From: Serilophus lunatus
Lineage: Eukaryota; Chordata; Aves; Passeriformes; Eurylaimidae
Reading direction: 5' to 3'
DNA length: 64,000 nt
NCBI GenBank assembly: GCA_013399895.1
Contig: VXBA01001027.1
Span: 4,025,148 to 4,089,147 of the forward strand
The position numbers and the translations under genes were made by a program. Below, in pieces: positions 48,466 through 60,552 of the stretch. The first letter of the stretch is position 1. The number at the start of each line of letters is the position of its first letter. Under the pieces are notes generated by a model. The model was not told the origin of the DNA, made no database searches, and saw nothing but the letters and a program-made list of their open reading frames with translations.

Positions 48466-49905
48466 ATGACTCAAGGATACCTGAACCATGCTGGAGAGTG
48501 GGAGGTTAAGTTGTTGCTAAAATAACAGTGGCTCCTTTTGAAAAAAATTAGTTTTATTCGCAGTCCCATCCAGTCTTGAGATAAGCAAATATGATGCCAT
48601 TAATATCAAATATACAGTCTGATGAATGACTGTAATCCTATCCCTCATCCCTTTGACTTTGAGGACACTGGATTGGAAAAAATTGCCTGATACTACCACT
48701 TAGGATCAGTGTTTTTCCTCTGATGTGCCTCTCCTACACATACTTGCAGCCAGCCATGGACATAATATTTGTTAGCAGGATCCACTGGCTACAAACCTTA
48801 TGCAATATTTACACCTTCAAAAATTGCAGCCACATTGCTTCTCCATGGCAATACTTTACACACAACTTCTTCAAATATTAACTTTGCACGAATCCCAACA
48901 AAATACAGACTGGCTTCATTAATGTTTATAGGGTCATTCAAAGTGAGCACATCTTTTACAAACTATTGAAAAACACATAAGTGGTCACAAAGATATACAG
49001 TTTACTGTTATTTTAATCCTTTCACATACCAAAGGACACAAATTCCTGCTAAATACATTAACCTGCTCTTGTATATACATAGTCCAAGCACCATTACAGA
49101 AACCAACAATTTATCCAGGAGCCCTCAAGACATAATTCTACCTCCATACCTCTCTATACATTAGTCCTACAAAATGTGAATGCAATTAACAGGCAAAAAA
49201 CCTTTCCACTGGACACAGATTCCTGTGGCTCCTAGGGCAAGCGGCACAAACAGCAGCCTTCTTCTTTGTGAATTTTAATTGAAATTTTAATAAAAGCTTT
49301 ACCACATTGGAGAAAACTGCTGTTAGCACTGCTATTACTCTTTTAATCAAATTTCTTGGTGATTGTTCTCGAGACTGACTGGAATTCAGAAAGTTATTTT
49401 AGCAAAATTTATATTTCCTCAGACTGATAATTAAAACTTTTACTAAAATAAACAGATCCAAAATTTGTAATATCCTTGCATATATTATATTGGATGGCTC
49501 AGGGTAAGGGGTCAGATCAAGTTTCTGTCATATTTCCATTCCAGCAACATCCAGATACACTAATAACTGGATTTCCCAGGTCCGTGCCAAAGAGGCTTAC
49601 TGTACATAGTTCTTCAACGCACATTTTGCTCTTTACATGGAGATACAAATCCCTACAGAACTTCAGTGCATTAATACCTTTTGGTAATAATATGTCCCTT
49701 ATCTCATAAATGATTCTATAATAGCAATAGGTTACAATAAATTCAAATAAATAAACTTCACTCTTCTTTGAAAGCCTCCTCCTCAGTTTACCAATTCCAT
49801 TTAATTTTTAAAAAGATGTGCAACAGTCAGCATATTAATAAAGTGAACACTTTATATTTTCCGTCTCAACCTGCATCCAAGAGGCAGAAAAAAACAAATT
49901 ATTAA
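48466..49905. other. AT-rich noncoding DNA, no gene identified
   Basis: Frames up to 77 codons (49476-49709, plus) are unrecognised. No repeats, RNA genes or promoter-like structure. Confidence 0.5.
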
Positions 49906-49909
49906 TTGC

Positions 49910-50290
49910 TTAGTTGTAGGATTCAGGATATGCATGAATATTTCTTACATCACGTGAATCAAACTAGACACCAAATGATTTCACTTGCGGTTTTTCTCTG
50001 AAAAGATTCTTTAAAAACTGCGGTTAGATTATGCATATATATTTGTCATTGGTTTGTATTCAAGCACTTGGGTCAGACATCCTTTTATACCTCTGCAAAT
50101 TAAAACCTTTCAGCAAACAGAGGGCTAATATGCTTCAAGAGGAAAAGATGGAATTTATTAGATGCCTTTCTTCACTGCCACAGTGAATCAGGTAATTGAT
50201 GCAGTAATGCAAAACATTATTAATTCCATCATCTCTATTTTTAAACATCTTACGCCATCTTTAAAAACTACTGTGGCAATTTCTGTTAAA
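49910..50290. promoter_or_regulatory. Candidate conserved noncoding element
   Basis: Contains a CACGTG E-box (49951-49956), two RUNX-type TGCGGTT words (49986-49992 and 50019-50025), ATGCATATATAT, CAAATTAAAACC, and AGGTAATTGATGCAGTAATGC (about 50191-50211) with homeodomain cores. CpGs occur in three of these motifs although CpG is scarce nearby. Non-repetitive and without long open frames. The enhancer reading is inference from texture. An unresolved base (N) lies just downstream at 50296. Confidence 0.3.
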
Positions 50291-50295
50291 TGCCC

Positions 50296-50296
50296 N
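50296..50296. other. Undetermined base (N)
   Basis: A single N sits in the word TGCCC-N-CACA. Together with the N at 44683 it shows this is draft or consensus-called sequence rather than a fully resolved clone. Confidence 0.95.
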
Positions 50297-50300
50297 CACA

Positions 50301-53300
50301 CCAAGCCAAAATAACTTTCACAGAAAGACTTGATTTATAAAAACTGTGTTCGGAGCTGATGAGAAAGAACTTCAGGACATTGTGACTTGATATGTACTTG
50401 AACTATCTCAAACTACAGAATAATAAGTTAATAAATAACTGCCTTCAGTTCTCCTCTATTTTCTCTTTGTGCAAGACAAATGGCCACTTAAACCAGCAAC
50501 TCCTCTGGCAGATTGTGCTGAGTTTTGGATCTCAGCTGTTTTACTTTCAGGATTTAGCCAGTTTAGACTTGACAATTTGAGCATCTGTTGATTTTATTCT
50601 TTCATCTGATTTCCAGTCCCCTCTCAGAAGTCCACAACTGTTCTCCCTAAGACGTGGAAATATTGCAATTAAGAAGACAGTGTGTAACTTGCCCAGCATT
50701 TCTTTGATAGATGGTTGATCAAAAGCAATATAGTTCTTCCCTGCTACTCTGAAAATGAAATAATCTTCCCTAAGATGTAAGTGGCACATTCAGAGCATTG
50801 TGAGAGTGAAGGCTAGAAACAAAAATTCCCAGAACTGACATCTGATTAACTACTTTAAATAATACTTTGTGGTTTGAATTTTTGAATATTTCTTGTCCTT
50901 AAAAATTCACAAAGTTGTCCTTCCACTTTTTAAAATCCATTATTTATGGATAAAAGGACGAGGTGGAATTACATTGCTTCAACTGAGCTTTACTCTGGAG
51001 AAAGTGCCTTTTTTTAAAAAAACAAAACTATTTGGTTTTGAAATATTAATATTTTAACATCAACTTCATGCATCTGAGCACCTGTTGATTATCACATATA
51101 CTCGGTTCTATATCTGAAAATTCTGTGAGAACTGGTGTTCAAAATGAAGAACCAGCACAGAAAACAGTTTTCATGATCATTAAAGATGCATGAATTGTTA
51201 TTTTAATTAAATACTGTTAAGTAACTGCATTTTTTCCTTCAGTTTCCTACAGTGCATCGCATCCTTCAGATCTTGTTTAACTGGTCCTGGTAGCAGCAGA
51301 GGGGTTTGCTCCTCCCTCCCAAGGGATTGCTGTAACATTAACTCTCATGTTACCATTCAGGTCATCCCCACTACAAATTTTCACGCTCTCCACTGCATCC
51401 CTGACATTCACTCGACCAGCTTGGGTGGTGAGAGGTAACTCTGGACACCTGCTTCACATTGCTTACAGGCTAAGCCATGAACATGTTTAACATCTTCATG
51501 GCCCTTTCCAGTTTCTAGCAATGAAAACAGAAGAAAAGAGTCATCTTGCAGTGACAAACAGGTCCTGTAACACTGCCCCTCCATATAACCTGAGGATGTG
51601 CATTTCCATGTCCTTGTGACACACTTGCATGACTACTCTTAGACAACAATAACTACGATCTGCTGGTTACATAAAGAGCCTGTCTAACCTAAGGGGCAGA
51701 AGGCAAATCTTCCCAGTATGTTTACAATAATACATCAATAACAACCAGAAGTGATAATTTACTTTCATAACTTTAATTATATTTTAAAAAACCCACTTAA
51801 TAAAATGCCTACTATATGCAAAAAGGAAGTCTCAAAACTGATACTTCAGGACTAATGCCTCGAATCAACTCTTTGAGCTGAGAAATTAGGCACATTTCTG
51901 ATCGCTGACAACAACAGATCAGCAGACATAAAAATGCATTAATGCAGATCTCAAGTGCCTGCATTATACAGATGAATCATGTCTCTGACAAATGAGCAAG
52001 GATGGATTCAAATGGAACCACAATTTCCATTGTAGGAAAATTCTGGTTAAGGGGTGATGAGAAACCAAAACAAAATAACCCCCAAGGAATTGCACCCCAT
52101 TCTGTTTCAGCTGCATTCATGAAACTCTACCAAATCACTTGGAAACTGTTCAAATATGATTTGGAATAACAAAAAGCACAGCTTCATTTCAAACCAAATA
52201 TCGACTATTATTTTCCACAGGTCAGCACATTCAATGCTCTCAAAGCTAGAAAAAGCTTGAGCGAAATCTAATTTCTTTCCGTGTTTTTATGGACAAAATC
52301 AAGAAATATCCATCCCACAGTACTCCCCCCACCATTAACTTTCTCACGTGGGAGTCTGGATCAGCCTGTGAAGTTAGAAAGGGATAAAATGCTCTTTGTG
52401 GAGAAAAGAACAGAAGGCAGGCAGGATGGGGACTGCAGAGCAAGTTACTCTGCTGGCAAAAATGCTCAGTCTTCCAGATGGTGGGAGAAGGGAGCTGATT
52501 ACATTCCCGTGGGAAGAACTGCATAGCCAAATATTTGCCAGGTGCTTCATCTCTCGCTCCGTACAATTGTCCTCCCCTCTTCTACTCCCTGTTGTTTAGT
52601 ACAGAAGCTTCACTTCCAGGACAAACTGACAATTTAGAGACTGGAAGCCACTGAGGCCAAGACTAGCAGACATTTCTAGGCGTATAAGTTTTGCACACAC
52701 TTTTGCATGCACTTTCTGTGTATGACTCAGAAATCCAAGTAAATAATCTATGAGAAAGTTTAGATTAGCACATCACCTGCCTAACCCCCACGAGCGATAA
52801 AATTCAGAAAGAAACTCAAGGCACTACTGAAAACCCGTTTTCATGGCTGGACACTGAGTTGTTATGAATTTCTCTATTTTCCCTTAGGAGACTGAAGTGC
52901 ATATAGCACAAAGTAGAGTGAAAAGAACTACTCATTAGAGGTTTGCTGTATTAGGGGCAGAAAGAACCACTCCATGACTCCTTCACTAGCACCACTTGAA
53001 AATTGCCAAGTACATTAACAGAGCCTCAGTGTGAAACTTCAAAATCATACCTTTAATCACACACCACTCAAGATCATATAAAAGTCATAATAAACATCAG
53101 GCTGGCCATTTGGAGTGCCCACCACTACTCTGAAGCATGTAATTTACACATGAAACACGGCAAAACCAAACTACTTTTTTTAGCAGAGCATTTTCTAAAG
53201 AATCAAGGAGAGCTACAAATAATCAAATCCAAACTTTTCCTGCCCTGGAAAAGAACTATTCCTGCCAAGTCCAGACAGGTGAGCTTGTGTAAGCAGGTAT

Positions 53301-54440
53301 GAAGTTTCAATGATGCAGGAAATATCCCATAATGATATATGTGAAAACTTAACTTCTTTGCTCAGTGTGCCTGAGAGAAATAAAATGTTTGTCCCAAGTT
53401 TGATAATAGCAGTTTCTCATGCCTGAAAGCAAATAAAACGCCCTAAAATTTGCAGATTAGCAAATTTTCAGGGATTCGGGATACAAGAACACGTTCAGGA
53501 CTCACCCCTGCACTGCTGCTGGAAATCAAAGGCACAAGATGAGGAAGAAGCAACTCACTTTTTTGCAGTGAGCACATGGACTAAGCTAGCACTTACTACT
53601 GATCTGCCAAGTTTTGCCTCATTAGGTGCATTTCTTGTCATTTCATTAAAAAATAAATAAATTCAAAAAAGCAGGATGCTCATTACCAGTGATATATATT
53701 TGAAAGGCTTTTTATGCTGGTAGCTACATAATGAGTAAACACTTTTAGTAGCTATTAAATTTGAAATGTAAGGTAAGTAAAAAACATTTTTCTCCTGACA
53801 CAAACGTTTCTTAGACATACCAAGGCTCTCTAAGCTATATAATAGAAAAGGAAAAAGCTTTGTCTTAATCTGTAATGATATTTCAGAAATTACTTTTACA
53901 GTACAGTAATTCTTGAAATGATGAGAAATGAAGACTAGAAATGACAATTGAGCTTAGAGTTAAGCCAAAGCTCCTCTGGGGAGAGCATAAAAATATTCTT
54001 CTGCTGAAGGAGTGCAGCCTTTTTAAAATAGGTTGTACTCCTCCAGCTTACAGTATTTTCACTTTAAGAGTAAGAGGAAAACTAGATACAGCCCAGGTTG
54101 TCAAAACATATGAAGTGCCTACAAGAAAGATAAAAGATGCACCTGGAATGTTGAGAAGTTGCTTATCCCAGGGTATTTTATTGCCCTGGCAAGAAGGTAA
54201 AGACCAGAGTAGGAGCAACAGGAATATCAAAAATTTCACACAAATGAAACACATTATGAAAGTCATAGAAAGGTTTATGAAAAGCTCAGGACAGCAGAAC
54301 AACATTAGAGATATCTTCTCAAGATAATCCTCAAAATGATCATAACTATCATACTGTCTGTTCTAAGTCCTGGTGTATAAACTGTAACCATTTATACCAC
54401 TGCAAAATGAACTTAAGTTGATCTGAGGGACTCATAGCCA
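50301..54440. other. Noncoding DNA, no gene identified
   Basis: Several unrecognised frames occur, the longest being 128 codons on plus (53941-54327) overlapping an 85-codon hydrophobic minus frame (54048-54305), and 106 codons on minus (52246-52566). The two at 54 kb are opposite strands of the same DNA, which argues for chance. A somewhat GC-richer stretch at 51240-51480 contains a 7-bp hairpin (GTAACAT/ATGTTAC, 51332-51353). No transposon or RNA gene was supported. Confidence 0.45.
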
Positions 54441-54450
54441 GGAGACTCTT

Positions 54451-54498
54451 AGAAAAGAAAAATGAAAAGAAAGGGGAAAAAAGATAAGAAAAAAAAAA
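54451..54498 (+). repeat. Purine-rich (GA/A) low-complexity tract
   Basis: Nearly all A and G for about 48 bases with two interrupting T, ending in a run of ten A. Such tracts can exclude nucleosomes, but no function is implied here. Confidence 0.7.
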
Positions 54499-54990
54499 TT
54501 TTGTAGAGCTGAGGAGAAAAAAGATTACCTTATTTCTCCTCTCAGATACTTGAGGGCAATTTCACTCTTTCTCCTTCTCTTTGCACATAAAAAAAGAAAA
54601 ATATGAAATAGGCCTAAACTTGTCCTCCTTCCTCAGCAAATTATCCCAGTAACTCCAATGGGAGTTGACTGCCAGTAGGAGCAAAGAACATGAGGCATAG
54701 ATGAACACTACTGTAAGTCCAGAAAATATCAATAAACAACTGAAATACCTTTATTGAAAGATCCAAACATAACACAGACCAAGGGCTTAGCATCACTGTC
54801 CAAAAGCACCAATATCCAAAAGTCAAATGTAGTTTGACTGCCACATGGCTGGATTTAAGTTCAACTTGGATCCACAGAAGATTTAACAGTCCAAATTCAA
54901 CTAATCTTTAATAGCTCTCGCACCAGCCTAACTTTATGAAATATTTTCTGATTATCTACCTTTTTCTTTAGAAGTTGCTAAAAAATAGGC

Positions 54991-55044
54991 AGAGACAAGA
55001 CAACTTTAAAGATTTTTAGAGACAAGACAACTTTAAAGATTTTT
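54991..55044 (+). repeat. Perfect 27-bp tandem duplication
   Basis: A 27-base unit that begins AGAGACAAGACAAC and ends AAAGATTTTT occurs at 54991-55017 and is repeated without a mismatch or gap at 55018-55044. Complete identity in neutral-looking DNA suggests a recent duplication, a copy-number polymorphism, or an assembly artefact. Confidence 0.9.
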
Positions 55045-55645
55045 AAACTTATTCTACAGTTCTGTAGGTCAAGTCACGCTCCTGTCACATCGCCACAGTT
55101 CAGGAACTACCTTGATGAAATTAATTGCAAGGCTTCATTTCAATGAAAGTAAAGGAAAATCCACACAATTATGTCTAATACCCCCAAGTATTGTTGTTCT
55201 ACTTTTTCCTCCCCTTTCTCTAGGAGACAGACAATAGTTGTTAATGTCTTTTAATGAAAGATTTCAGGCTCAAATTCTTATTTTCACACTAGTGAAATCC
55301 CTACACCTCAGTATACTACTGGGAGAGAATTATTTAAGGAATAACTGTATAACCTGCTTTCAAATCTTACTGATACCAGGCTCCCTTCACATTCTTGCAA
55401 AATTTTTGAATAAAAGAAAAAACTTTTATTTGTACAGCCACCAAAGTGCTTATTGGAGGTGCCTAGTAACCTGTTTGAAGCCCTTGATTTCTTGTGCCAG
55501 GCGGGTTAATTTTTCAAGTGCTAAATAGAAACGTTATGTTCACATTCAAATCAAAATATATTCCCCCAGCAGAACACTGTAATCTTGGATCTCAAGAGAA
55601 TCCACAGCAGCAAATGCGACTTTATTTATCATTCATTTCATGGGC
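55045..55645. other. Noncoding DNA, no gene identified
   Basis: Two overlapping plus frames (96 codons at 55238-55528, 67 at 55494-55697) are unrecognised. No repeats or RNA genes. Confidence 0.45.
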
Positions 55646-55649
55646 TGTG

Positions 55650-56440
55650 CCAGTCTATGGGATTGCTGTTGCAGATGAAGCATTATCATCTGCTTAATTT
55701 GATGTAAAGGTGTGAAAGTTATGTTAGCCAGTTTCCCTAATGAAAACTGTTAGATTTCAAACTGCAATTCGTAGGGAGGTTGGGGGAGGACACCAAATGA
55801 TCTATCCTGTCAGTCACAGACATTTTGAGATGCTTGATACTAATTAAGCATATCAGTTCTGATGCCAGACTTCTGTAAGACAAAGGGCTCCATCAATTTG
55901 ATAAGACTGTGCTAAGCAGGGTTTAAAATTAATTCATAATTTCTTTTATGTTTGTCATGTTTTGTGAAAATGAACTGCCATTCAATTTTTCATAAGCTCT
56001 GCACAAGCAGAAGAAGCTTAATTTCAGGCAGTGTGCTGACAGGCCTGGGTAGTTTTATGAACAAATTATGATTACACACAGTGATCAAGCTTCAGATAAT
56101 TGAAGCAGCAAATCAGACTATCCAGCATGCAGATATTAATGGCTGTCCCCAAAGTATCTTTGAATCCGCATAATATAAGAACTTTTAACTTCTTGTTGCA
56201 CTTGGAATATTTTCAGCAAAAATAATTAAAAAGAATTAACTAAAGGACCTTCCAATGAAGATAATTTCATCTATTTCCTACTATTTGGAGTTGCAACAGA
56301 GAGATTCTACGGCTGCAGCCTGGCATTCAGAGCACATGCCTGGGAATGGCTATTTCTGCATCCCTATTACGTTTGCAAAAACGAACATGCTCTGAAGTTC
56401 CAACTTAACTCATCTATTCTTAGGGGTGCCGAATTCACTG
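55650..56440. promoter_or_regulatory. Candidate conserved noncoding element(s)
   Basis: A long non-repetitive stretch without open frames. It opens with a perfect 8-bp inverted repeat GCAGATGA/TCATCTGC (55671-55678 and 55686-55693), each arm holding a CATCTG E-box. TAATTA occurs at 55841-55846, AATTAATTCATAAT near 55927, and AGATAATTGAAGC near 56093. CpG-containing words ATTACGTTTGC and AAACGAAC lie near 56367-56385. Together these resemble a neural-type developmental enhancer cluster. There is no alignment evidence, so boundaries are approximate. Confidence 0.33.
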
Positions 56441-57059
56441 TTCTCTAATAAATCACTAGACCCTTGAGTACACCACGCCTCCAAAAGTACCAGAGTGAGT
56501 GTATCTGAAACTTTAATGCCAGAACCATGGCATGATAAAATAGAAAATATGTAGACCAATGCCATTAACTCTACCTAAATGCCTAATAGCTGACATATGT
56601 TTATTTTAAGGTGCCTAGAGTAAACAGATATGGCTCATTTCAAAGTATTGCTGTTATCAAGATTATCCAAAGGCAATTTTGAAGATTTAGTTAACATCTA
56701 CATCTAGTCTACTGGTGAATATCAAGCTTGTGAAATAACCAATCATGGTGAAAACCACTAAGGAAACCTGTCTTTAATATTAAAACTCTAAAGCCACAAT
56801 TTGATTCAACCTGGCAAAGAAAATTGTGAGAGTCTTCGCTTTAGGCATTGGGGGAAAAAAAATAGCATTAATATTGTCAGGGCAACAATGGAAATACTTT
56901 ACTATTATTAGGTGGAAAATTGAAGGTGCAGAAATCCTTCACTTGCTTTGTAATAGCTTGTTTAATAAAGGGGGACTGGAATAATCGTTTTTCAACTTTA
57001 ATATTATTATAGAGAAAGAGAAAAATGGTGCCTGTGATCTAAGGCTGAAACCCGTTTTC

Positions 57060-57480
57060 CTGCTGGCTGCAAAAAGCTCTGTCTGTTTTGACAAATCTAT
57101 TGCTGCAGTAAACAAACAAAACCCTTTGACTATCACCTCATTAAGCGAGTCACGAGTGGTTTTCATTGATTAGCTCCTATTATAGCAATAATCCTCAATA
57201 TGCTGAATGCTACATGCAGAACTGTTTTGTGTAAACAACTACCAGTGATTAGTGATCAATGAATAATTTTAGTCAGAGAGATAAATATAATTGGATGAAA
57301 ACATATTAAGAAATAATTTCATTCTTCTGATGCTAAAAGGAAGAAAAGGAGTGGAGGGAGTTATCCCACCTTGCTAATTAGTATTTTCTTTGGAACACAA
57401 ATATTAGATTTGTTACATTTGAGCTGTGTCACTGCAAATAAATTTTATGTAATCAAAATTGAGTCATTTCTGGGTTTTTG
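57060..57480. promoter_or_regulatory. Candidate conserved noncoding element
   Basis: Contains a forkhead consensus GTAAACA at 57108-57114, TTAAGCGAGTCACGAG with two CpGs (57146, 57153), ATTGATTAG near 57167, TGATTAGTGATCAATGAATAAT near 57246, and GCTAATTAG near 57374. Non-repetitive. A 75-codon minus frame (56939-57166) overlaps the left edge but is unrecognised. The regulatory reading is inference. Confidence 0.3.
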
Positions 57481-57853
57481 CACAGATTTTTAAAAGATTT
57501 TTGATTATTAGTTCTGTATATTCAAATGTACTGAACAATTTTACAGAGAATGGCTGTATGAGGTACATAGTTAACCTGGACCTGTTGCAGCTGTTTTCAC
57601 ACTCATGAATGGCAACATTATAAATGAAAGAGGGCTGCAAAAGCAGCTTCTTTTGTCCAAGTTGCTCTTTCAGAGCCTGAGAACACTCCTTGGATCATTA
57701 GATAGCCCATCCTTCCTATGAGTTGACTTCAAGTAAATGTGATTTTTGATTAGGGTTTTGACAGCTTTGGGAGGTGCTTTGCTAAGGACATAAGGTAACA
57801 CTTCTAAAATCAGCGGGAGGCATGCAGTCTTTTTGTTATCACATTTGATTTCC

Positions 57854-57897
57854 AAACAAAACACAAGTGGAGTACTATTAAACAAAACACAAATGGA
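57854..57897 (+). repeat. 18-bp direct repeat, period 26, one mismatch
   Basis: AAACAAAACACAAGTGGA (57854-57871) recurs as AAACAAAACACAAATGGA (57880-57897). It is a local duplication with one substitution, inside an unrecognised 82-codon minus frame. Confidence 0.75.
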
Positions 57898-57899
57898 TG

Positions 57900-59385
57900 G
57901 TACTTTTGTGAGAGCCACAGAGTATTAAGTTCAGCCTTCTTTTAGTCAGAAGAGTTTCCAGTCCCTTGTAATGGGCGGTCCAATTTTAGAATGGTGTTCT
58001 TATTCTCTTATGGAAATAAAAGCATAATACTAGTGTCAATGCCATACTCTCCCTGACTTCTGCCTATTCTTAGAGACATCCACCTTTTCCCCACTGTCAT
58101 TCTCTACTGTTTTTAACGTGATTCATTCTTTGTTCATTTTTCCCTTCAATTGAATGCAAATCATGATGCCACCAATGCCCACACATTCACATATAGTACA
58201 ATCTCAAACTAAGGGACATCTACATTTCAGATTCAAGTAAACACACCAATAATGTCACTGGCAGTTACAGCCTCCTGAAATTAGCCTTAACTGTAAACAA
58301 GATTGCTCTTTGATGTTTCTGACTGCTTTTGACTGCTCAGTCTGTGTGATGAATCCATAGGTGTACTTTATTCTTAGTCTTTCTCTTCCTTCAGGCTCAA
58401 AGATTACAGACATTGTTGGAAAAAACCAAATCACAGTGAAGTAAAAGAGCTTTCAGAAAGCAGGTCCTCAAATTACATGATATCCAAGGCTTGGGCTGTG
58501 ATACAAACTCACTGAAACACCGCACAAGTTTTGATTTAATTTCAGACTCCAGCAAGTCAGCTATGGGGATGGTTACAGGGGTGACGAGTACAACAGTGTC
58601 CTCTAAGATGTAGTGAGTGAGTTTTAGAAACCAACTTAACTTGGGCTCTAACACCTCCTACAGCACAGCCACGAGTGCAGAAGCACAGTTATTACAAGGA
58701 CAACAATTCTGCTTAAAAATATGTATAAATCTGCCTGTGTAACTGTTGTGGGAAAACAACACGGGGGTAAGGGAATCACTGGTTTACCACACGTGGCTTT
58801 CACCCTGAAGACAATAAGATGGGCACTCTGCAAGTACTGGGAGGACAACTCTCCTTATTTTTTGCTCTGTAGGATGAGACATTTTTACCCTGCCTCTTCA
58901 CAAAACCCAGCAACAGTCCGTGTCCTCAAAAGTGTGATCTCATCCTTTTGTGCTGCCTGTCCTTAGTGCGCAGAGGATGTGCTGTCAAAATCTGAACTAA
59001 CTCTCCAGAAGGGGCAGGATCAGCATATTCAAATTTGTTTCAGGTCATCATTTATGACAAACACTGATGCAAAATTTTCTCTTCCAGTTGGTCAGACCTT
59101 GTAGCATACTGTCACTTCCCTTCCTCACAAAACTGCTCCCAGTTTTAATGGTGGTTTCCCAGGTGAGGCGTAACAACTTCTGGCAACATCCATTTCAGTG
59201 TTCTTTGCCAGGACCACACCTCTGTTAAGGAACAACTGACAAGTTGCCAAGTCTTGCCAATATCATCCTGGGGTTGTGTACCTTAACACACAGGATCAGT
59301 TTACACAAACTAACACTTTCTTTTGTGAACACTAAATCCTCTTGACTTGAAAATTAGAAGCCTAAACCAGATACTTTGAAGTTCT
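57900..59385. other. Noncoding DNA, no gene identified
   Basis: Overlapping unrecognised frames occur at 58397-58966 on both strands (up to 85 codons) in somewhat GC-richer sequence. A small inverted repeat (TGTTGT/ACAACA, 58744-58761) is near the middle. This part could contain an old LTR or other repeat, but I found no terminal repeats or family-specific words. Confidence 0.35.
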
Positions 59386-59389
59386 TATT

Positions 59390-60120
59390 GTGAATCACTA
59401 CTTTCTGTTACTGTATACATTGTAAATTGCTGCAGATAAAAGTCTTGTCTTTCATTTACAAGTGCTTAGAAAAGTAAATTCCTTTTTATTAGCTACAGCA
59501 CGTAAAGTTTTGCAAGTGCATTATTAAAAGCACCTAAATTGTTCTTTGAAGCAATAAGTACATATTTCTCTTTCCAATTGAGTGTTAAGCTTCTAGAGTA
59601 CCAAAATATCCTACTGCATACAGCAGTATATATAATGTTTTAATTATTTGTGCAAAGCCTCAGACTAAGTTTTCAAGCCTTTAACTGTCTTGCTTAATCT
59701 ATTATTTACAGTGTAACAACTAAGGTAAGAGCTTTGGTGAAAAAGTAGTAAAAATAAGGTCAATAATAGTTCAAATTACATTTTGTTTTTCTATCACCTA
59801 CATAAGCCATAGTGGCAATAATAATGATGAAACAAGAGTACCAATTTCAGCGGTAGCTACACTGAAGAGAGAAGCGTCTCTCTCTAGACTGTAACATTAT
59901 TACAGGAATGGCACTACACAATTAGGGACACACCTTAAAGGCCTGCAGGAACGATCGATGCAACACACGAATTCCTTATGGCTAGAGGCTACTATTGCAC
60001 TGTAAAGGTCATTTGTTCAATCTTGTGATACATCTTCAGCCCGGAATGGCAATTTGGAAGGTTTAGTTAGGATGCTACAGCCAACAAGTAAACTGCAATG
60101 ACAGCCCTGCAGGTAAACAG
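59390..60120. promoter_or_regulatory. Candidate conserved noncoding element(s) with retained CpGs
   Basis: Non-repetitive, with few and short open frames. Six CpGs fall within about 190 bases (59851, 59875, 59952, 59956, 59969, 60042), in words such as AACGATCGATGC. Other factor-like words include TTTTAATTATTTG (about 59638), CACAATTAGGG (about 59917) and AAGGTCATTTG (about 60005, a nuclear-receptor-like half site). CpG scarcity elsewhere makes this cluster notable. The interpretation as one or two enhancers is inference. Confidence 0.36.
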
Positions 60121-60552
60121 ATCACTGATCAGAGGAAGACTACAAATTTCAGTAATACTCTCAAATGAAGACTTCAAAATTCAATAATACTGTATTTTTG
60201 AGGCCCAGGAAAAGAGATGACTTTTATATGAATTAGTTTATTATCATAATTATTACATCTATGATTCTTTACGTTGAAATGATAGTGGCAAACTTCCAAA
60301 GGGCAGTAGAACCTGTCTGACACATCATAGACTAATAATTAAGGATTCAAAATACTACATCTACAATTCTTTGTGTTTTAAGTATATATATTCTGATGGA
60401 TTCCCCCTGCCCTTCTTATTTTTTGAGGGAGACACAGAAACAGAGAGGGGAAGAGAATTTGGCATAGTCGGTGTTACATTTAAAGGTACAGAAGCATGTT
60501 TTGAAAAGGTTTGGAGTGACTATTTAGTTTTCACAAGATACTGAGGGACTGA

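Noticed and set aside
53941..54327. 128-codon plus frame as a gene
   Set aside because: The opposite strand is open at the same place, no domain or start context is recognisable, and the length is near chance for the window.
58560..59300. Possible LTR or endogenous retroviral remnant in a GC-richer stretch
   Set aside because: No paired long terminal repeats, primer-binding site or recognisable retroviral reading frame could be found.
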